64,000 nucleotides of DNA, taken from PLGF01 sp052139695 (GTDB lineage Bacteria; Verrucomicrobiota; Verrucomicrobiia; Limisphaerales; Palsa-1400). This document shows positions 59,921-64,000 of this stretch, piece by piece. The notes under the pieces were generated by a model. The model was not told the origin of the DNA, did not search any database, and saw only the letters and a program-made list of their open reading frames with translations. Position 1 is the first letter of the stretch, and every line of letters begins with the position of its first letter. The stretch covers positions 1-64,000 of the forward strand of contig JBKQWF010000135.1 in assembly GCA_052139695.1 (NCBI GenBank). Direction: 5' to 3'. The position numbers and the translations under genes were made by a program.

Positions 59921-60295
59921 ATGCAGGCCATGAAACAGGGGCGGCGGGCGTTCACATTGGTCGAGATTATGATTGTCGTGGCGATTATTGGGATGCTGGC
60001 AGCGATTGCCATCCCCAATTTTATCAAGGCACGGACAACTTCCCAGACCAATCTATGCATCGACAACTTGCGAATGCTGGACGCGGCCAAGCAGCAGTGG
60101 GCGTTGGAGCAAGGCCAGATCAGCTCAGCAGTGCCGCAAGCAACCGACATCCAGCCCTATCTGGGCCGTGGAAGCGGCGAATTGCCGGTATGCCCCATCG
60201 ACCCGAGCTACTCGTTCACCACCAGCTATAACTTGGAGAATTGTCAAACAACTCCAATTTGTTTAATCGCTCCGACGAATCACTTCTTGCCGTAA
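59921..60295 (+). CDS. type IV prepilin-like protein 3
   Basis: A 124-aa prepilin from ATG 59921 (MQAMKQGRRA) with AGAAAGG upstream; ATG 59930 is also possible. FTLVEIMIVVAIIGMLAAIA follows the leader. IPNFIKARTTSQTNLCIDNL, TDIQPYLGRGSGELPVCPID, YSFTTSY and TTPICLIAPTNHFLP match prepilins 1 and 2 in layout, with the same cysteines. It lies ~50 kb away from them. Convergent with the rhomboid gene, 11 nt apart. Expected in the inner membrane and a pilus or pseudopilus. Confidence 0.9.
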   Translation: MQAMKQGRRAFTLVEIMIVVAIIGMLAAIAIPNFIKARTTSQTNLCIDNLRMLDAAKQQWALEQGQISSAVPQATDIQPYLGRGSGELPVCPIDPSYSFTTSYNLENCQTTPICLIAPTNHFLP

Positions 60296-60305
60296 AAGAA
60301 AGCGA

Positions 60306-61184
60306 TTAAGCGGAGCGCAAGGCGAGAAACCACGTCGCCAGGAAGATGGCGGCCAGCGTGGCCAGCGCGGCCACGTTGGGCGCGCCACGCTGCAATTTCT
60401 CTGGACGCCAAGGACCGAGCACGCACCCGAAAAGCGTGCCCGTGATAAAGCCGCCGACATGGGCGACAACGTCCGATTTGGGGCTGAAGCCAATGAGGAC
60501 CAGGATCAGGATGCCGGCGGCAAACGCCCGGAAGAAGAACTGCGCGCCGCTCCGGTAAATGCGCCATGCGGCGAAAGACTGGGCGCTGATCAGGCCCAGC
60601 GCTCCCATCACCATTCCCGAAGCGCCAAGGCTCAAATAGGGGCGAGGATAAAACGCCCACCCAGCCACGTTCCCGGCCGCCCCAGCCAAGAACGCGGCCA
60701 GCAATCCCACTCCCGCCCCGTACCGGGCCATGGCCGCGCCGAGCAGGATAAACCCCGTCGTGGCGTTGGCCATTAAATGGGGAAGGTTTTCGTGCAGGCT
60801 TTCCGCGGTAAAAAGCCGCCACCATTGCCCCTTTGCCACCGCCGCGCCGTCCATGATCCCCACCCGCGCCGCTGCCGGAAAAAGGACCGTGCTCCAATAA
60901 TAAGCGGCGACAATGGCTGCCACCCACCCGGCGCTGCCCCAGTGAAACAGAATATTGGTTACTGGCAGCGGTTGCCGCCAGCGCCACCCGCGATTCTCCG
61001 CCTGATACTGCCGAATGTGCGCCTGGGCGCGTTCGTAGTCCCGCTCCTCCACGACCAATTCCCACCCCTCCTCAGATCGATGTAAAAATGCTTCGATGCC
61101 CTGGCTGGCCAGCACCAGGCCCCAGTCCATCACTTGGCGCCGGGAGCGCGCCGGGATGCTAATCTGCCCAGGTTCCATACCCAT
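60306..61184 (-). CDS. rhomboid-family intramembrane serine protease
   Basis: A 292-aa inner-membrane protease. A cytoplasmic N-terminal domain (about 1-70, with VVEERDYERAQAHIRQYQAE, a DUF2007-like segment) precedes a six-helix core. GQWWRLFTAESLHENLPHLM ANATTGF holds the conserved W-R and the H-x-x-x-N region; YLSLGASGMVMG contains the catalytic Ser (G-A-S-G) and VVAHVGGFITG the His. Both catalytic residues are present, so it should be active. Substrates unknown. Convergent with prepilin 3. Confidence 0.92.
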   Translation of the reverse strand: MGMEPGQISIPARSRRQVMDWGLVLASQGIEAFLHRSEEGWELVVEERDYERAQAHIRQYQAENRGWRWRQPLPVTNILFHWGSAGWVAAIVAAYYWSTVLFPAAARVGIMDGAAVAKGQWWRLFTAESLHENLPHLMANATTGFILLGAAMARYGAGVGLLAAFLAGAAGNVAGWAFYPRPYLSLGASGMVMGALGLISAQSFAAWRIYRSGAQFFFRAFAAGILILVLIGFSPKSDVVAHVGGFITGTLFGCVLGPWRPEKLQRGAPNVAALATLAAIFLATWFLALRSA

Positions 61185-61231
61185 TACCCATTACATTGCG
61201 AATGTCTGTGCCATACATCCGGTGTTCGACC

Positions 61232-61393
61232 TCAATTCAAGCCCAAGGTGACAGGGCAAACGCATCCGATGTTGCTCACTCTTGCGCCTTTGCGTTTCAT
61301 GTCTTTCTTCCTGCGTCGAATCCCAAACTCGCGATACACCCGGCTCGCCATCGCACAACCCATGATTCTCTCGGTCAATTGCTCTTCTTCCAT
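61232..61393 (-). pseudogene. remnant of a GxxExxY-type protein
   Basis: The frame from ATG 61393 begins MEEEQLTERIMGCAM, the start of GxxExxY proteins (E-x-x-L-T-E-x-I-I-G-C-A-M-E-V-H). After this the conserved H-R-x-L-G-P-G-F-L-E-S-x-Y is missing; instead ASRVYREFGIRRRKK leads to a stop at 61232. The upstream sequence with GGATGAACAGGATTTGGAG is the kind of leader often seen before such genes. A truncated copy is the simplest reading; a chance match of 15 residues is possible. Confidence 0.4.
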
Positions 61394-61430
61394 CTCCAAA
61401 TCCTGTTCATCCGGTTCATCCTGTCAATCC

Positions 61431-63224
61431 TTACTCCCATCCAATCGGCCGCCCTTTATTCTGCTCCTCCAGCCAGGCCATGAGGGGTTTGAAATATTCG
61501 ACCATCGCTCGCGTCGAAAGGTCTTCCCCCGTGGCCTCGCGCAGCACTTTCCGCCAGTCTTCCGTGCCTCCTTTCACGAGGATGCCGCGCAAAAATTCTC
61601 CCACCGCTTTGTTGTCGGCGTAATTGCTCGCCTGCGGAGGCTGATGCAGGATGCGGCGCGCGATGTAATCATGCAGTTGGAACTTCAAGACGGTGGCAAT
61701 GGCGTAGGAGTAATAATAACATGGTGTGTCGTTGATGTGCGTTTTGGTGGCGGCATCGCAGAATTCCTCCCCGCGCGGTGACGGCGGTTCAATGCCCTGG
61801 AAGTCCCTGACGTATTGCCACCAGCGCGCGTTCCATTGGCCGGGGTCCAGTTTTCCGGCATAAACGTCCGCTTCCCAATGCGTCATCGTGCCGGAACTCC
61901 AAAAGATAAACGGCACCGCGCGCGATAAGGCGTCGTCCAGCAAAAAGTCCGTCGGATTGGCCTGGAAATCTGCCGGCAGAACGCCGACGGACTTGAGATA
62001 AGGCACCTGGCATGAGGCCAGCGCGATCAACTCGCCGATCCCTTCGTGAAACGCCGGATTGGCGCCAATGCGCAACAACGGCGGCACTTCGGGCCGCGTG
62101 TAGCTCATAAAATAATAGGCGTGCCCCAGCTCATGATGCGCCGTATAGAACCATTCCGCGTTCGGCTCCACGCTCTGCAACGATCGGATGTCTTTCTCCA
62201 AATCAATGTGCCAGCAGGAGGCGTGGGTGTTTTTCTTGCGCGGATCGCCCGGCTTCACCGGGTAAAGGTCGGACAACTTCCAGAAACTATCCGGCAACTT
62301 CGCGAATCCGAGGCCGGTATAGAATTGTTCCGCCGTCTTGACAATCCATTCCGCCGTTCTGCCCTTGAAGCGATCATCCATATTCGCCGATTCGACAATC
62401 CCGTCCCAATTCTGGCTCCAGCGATTATTGATCCAGTGCGCCGGAATCAACTTCGGCACCGGCTGGTGGTAGCGCCTGGCCAATTCATATTTCACCCAGG
62501 TGTGCAACTGCAAGTAGAGGGGGCGCAATTCGCGCATGAAATTGTCCTGCATCGCGATCATTTCCTCCGTCGTCATCCCGTAGCTGGCCACCTGGAGGGC
62601 GAAATAATCCGGGTAATTCAATTCCTGCGCCACGCCGTTGCGCGATTTCTGCAAGTGGACCAATCCCGGTTTCAGCGCCGGGCCGGACATTTTCGACGCC
62701 TCCCACACTGCCCGCCGCCGCGCCAGATCGCGATTGGTCGCCAGGCAATCGTCAATTTCGTTGGCGGTGATCACCTTGCCGTCAAGATGAAACACAAACG
62801 AGTTCAGCGTCGAAGCCTGCTTTGTCTCCGCCGCGACCCGCTCCGCCACCAGCTTGGGATTAGTCATGGGCCCCTCCGCCGCGTTCAGGATGACGCGGTC
62901 GAGTTGGAGCACCGTCAGCGGTTTCAGCTCGGTCCGATGTTCGAGCAACGCTTTGGCTTCATTGATCAGCGCGGGATTGCCGGTGAACGCCGCCATCGCT
63001 TCGCCGGCCGTGTCCGAGGCCGCGTCGTGCGCGGGAGTGACATCGGTGGCCGCGTTCCACAGGGCGATATTCTGCACTCGATAGAGGGCCTGATAACCCG
63101 CGTTGGCCAGATCAAGAAACCGATCCGCCCGCTCCTGCAAGGGAGAATTTGTTTGCCCCCAAGCCATCATCGGAAGGAACAGAATGCTGCCAGCCCCCAG
63201 CAGCGAATAGACGAACCTTTTCAT
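61431..63224 (-). CDS. exported M2-family peptidyl-dipeptidase (ACE-like)
   Basis: A 597-aa zinc peptidase from ATG 63224 (MKRFVYSLLGAGSILFLP); ATG 63233 is also possible. A signal peptide ends near MAWGQTNS. The M2 zinc site is TAHHELGHAYYFMSY (H-E-x-x-H) with the third ligand Glu in HEGIGELIALAS (about 24 residues later), as in angiotensin-converting enzyme. Most M2 enzymes have H-E-M-G-H; here it is H-E-L-G-H. It removes C-terminal dipeptides, probably in the periplasm. Length and all zinc ligands support an active enzyme. Confidence 0.92.
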   Translation of the reverse strand: MKRFVYSLLGAGSILFLPMMAWGQTNSPLQERADRFLDLANAGYQALYRVQNIALWNAATDVTPAHDAASDTAGEAMAAFTGNPALINEAKALLEHRTELKPLTVLQLDRVILNAAEGPMTNPKLVAERVAAETKQASTLNSFVFHLDGKVITANEIDDCLATNRDLARRRAVWEASKMSGPALKPGLVHLQKSRNGVAQELNYPDYFALQVASYGMTTEEMIAMQDNFMRELRPLYLQLHTWVKYELARRYHQPVPKLIPAHWINNRWSQNWDGIVESANMDDRFKGRTAEWIVKTAEQFYTGLGFAKLPDSFWKLSDLYPVKPGDPRKKNTHASCWHIDLEKDIRSLQSVEPNAEWFYTAHHELGHAYYFMSYTRPEVPPLLRIGANPAFHEGIGELIALASCQVPYLKSVGVLPADFQANPTDFLLDDALSRAVPFIFWSSGTMTHWEADVYAGKLDPGQWNARWWQYVRDFQGIEPPSPRGEEFCDAATKTHINDTPCYYYSYAIATVLKFQLHDYIARRILHQPPQASNYADNKAVGEFLRGILVKGGTEDWRKVLREATGEDLSTRAMVEYFKPLMAWLEEQNKGRPIGWE

Positions 63225-63430
63225 GGACGTCATGTTTGGCCCGCAGCCCGACACGGCGCAAGGCAAATGAACGGGTCGGAAAAACCCTGTGCTAATTACA
63301 AGACCTTTGCGCCCTTCCATTGCAGTTCATTTCATTCAAGTCCGACGACGCACGAATCAGTCAAACTGAGCCAGGCTCGATCTGCATTGCGGTTGACCAT
63401 ATCGGACAAACATGGATAATGGCCGGATGA

Positions 63431-63577
63431 ATGCTCAGTATGCTTGGCCAATCTAAGGTGACGAGGGGCACCAGCCTGACTTTCACCCCGGCCTTGACGT
63501 TGACTCAAGTTGAAATGGACCAGGCTCTGGCAATCCTGGAAAGCGCCGTTCCAGAAGCCGAAACCGCAACGCGATGA
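63431..63577 (+). pseudogene. C-terminal remnant of a class III aminotransferase
   Basis: The frame 63431-63577 reads MLSMLGQSKVTRGTSLTFTP, ALTLTQVEMDQALAILESAV, then PEAETATR and a stop. L-x-F-T-P-A-L-x-(L/I)-T-x-x-E-(I/M)-D-x-A-L-x-I-L-(E/D) is the end of acetylornithine/GABA-type aminotransferases. Nothing upstream supplies the PLP domain, and a TGA at 63428 precedes it. So this is a displaced tail of a lost gene. Confidence 0.6.
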
Positions 63578-63581
63578 TTGA

Positions 63582-64000
63582 ATGTACATCGCACGGAAAT
63601 TTCATCTAAAAATCGCCCAGTTTATTTGTTCAGAAGATCGTCGTGCTTTCTCGATTGCCGGCGGGTTGCTGCTCGCCAGCCTGAGTATCATCGGGTGCCT
63701 CGTCCTCAAATTCGGCTCGCCTCCAATGAACGGATTAGCCTGGGATTCACCAGTTATCCTGGACGGCGCATGGAGAATTCACAATGGAGAGGCACCGCAC
63801 CGGGATTTTTACAGCTTTATCGGCGATTTTCCACTTTACATGACCCTGCTGGGGATGAGATGGGCCGGGCCGGGGTTTTCGGCAATCGATTACGGAGACG
63901 TGGCTTTGATGGCGCCGCTGGGTGGGATAGCCTTCCTGGTTCTGCGCCGCCGAACCAGCGCTTTGCTGGCTTTTCTTTTCAGCCTGTTCATTGCCTTGCT
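63582..64000 (+). CDS. N-terminal part of a multi-pass membrane protein (runs off the window)
   Basis: From ATG 63582 the frame MYIARKFHLKIAQFICSEDR stays open to the edge. It has a membrane helix (IAGGLLLASLSIIGCLVLKF), then LAWDSPVILDGAWRIHNGEA, PHRDFYSFIGDFPLYMTLLG, and further helices (VALMAPLGGIAFLVL, LLAFLFSLFIAL). The D-G-x-W-R-x-x-x-G-x-x-P-H-R-D-F-x-S pattern in the first outer loop is typical of PMT/ArnT-like glycosyltransferases and O-antigen-type proteins. The rest lies outside, so the identification is tentative. Confidence 0.7.
   Translation, partial: MYIARKFHLKIAQFICSEDRRAFSIAGGLLLASLSIIGCLVLKFGSPPMNGLAWDSPVILDGAWRIHNGEAPHRDFYSFIGDFPLYMTLLGMRWAGPGFSAIDYGDVALMAPLGGIAFLVLRRRTSALLAFLFSLFIAL

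Overview
The window looks like a chromosomal segment of a soil or freshwater Verrucomicrobiota bacterium, most likely of the Pedosphaera/Limisphaerales type. This rests on recognised protein families, not on a marker gene. It carries several very large secreted beta-helix, CotH and sedolisin proteins, Tat-exported Gfo/Idh/MocA and TIM-barrel sugar proteins, a PmoA-like (DUF6807) protein, DUF3500, a YfhO-type membrane protein and short G-F-T-L-V-E prepilins. DNA is GC-rich except for the first ~1.8 kb, which is visibly AT-richer and looks acquired.

Layout. 1-1.8 kb: end of an unknown gene, a ParA-type ATPase with a disrupted start, and a RelA/SpoT synthetase-domain protein. 1.9-4.1 kb: PIN/RHH toxin-antitoxin pair, folK and an Ala-rich exported protein. 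4.3-10.3 kb: a beta-helix protein with 63-residue repeats, a ParE/GyrB-type topoisomerase subunit, two tandem prepilins and tRNA-Leu(CAA). 10.4-14.5 kb: PmoA-like, Gfo/Idh/MocA and PQQ-type beta-propeller cassette. 14.5-24.8 kb: secreted and hypothetical proteins, DUF3500, an S53 peptidase, GNAT, a lipoprotein, a decayed VapC-like locus and a 46-aa membrane protein. 25-30 kb: pgk-tpiA-secG and an NtrC-family regulator. 30-40.7 kb: giant CotH protein, a frameshifted beta-helix protein, an SGNH-like/TPR protein and a GH99-like protein. 40.7-50.6 kb: ATP-grasp-like protein, proA, a DUF433/DUF5615 pair, dolichol-phosphate-mannose-synthase-like glycosyltransferase, msrB, alpha-glucan phosphorylase, gatB and a methyltransferase. 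50.6-55.7 kb: broken H-X9-DG pseudopilin, small genes, a nucleotidyltransferase pair, pgsA-pgpA, ruvC and a UreF-like gene. 56-64 kb: Zn-ribbon protein, sugar isomerase-like protein, YfhO, a third prepilin, rhomboid, M2 peptidase, two gene remnants and the start of a membrane protein.

How parts fit together. pgk-tpiA-secG, glgP-gatB and pgsA-pgpA are compact housekeeping groups in glycolysis/secretion, glycogen/translation and phospholipid synthesis. The secreted proteins suggest a polymer-degrading, surface-active life style. Four otherwise unrelated exported giants end in a similar ~55-residue tail finishing in F-Y-(R/C/Q), which may be a shared surface or sorting module. Intergenic DNA is littered with dispersed palindromic repeats, and several genes are remnants or frameshifted: an H-X9-DG pilin, a VapC-like gene, a GxxExxY gene, a class III aminotransferase tail, a beta-helix gene and an N-G-K-I-A-R-L-P protein. 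All identifications were made by eye; no database search was run.
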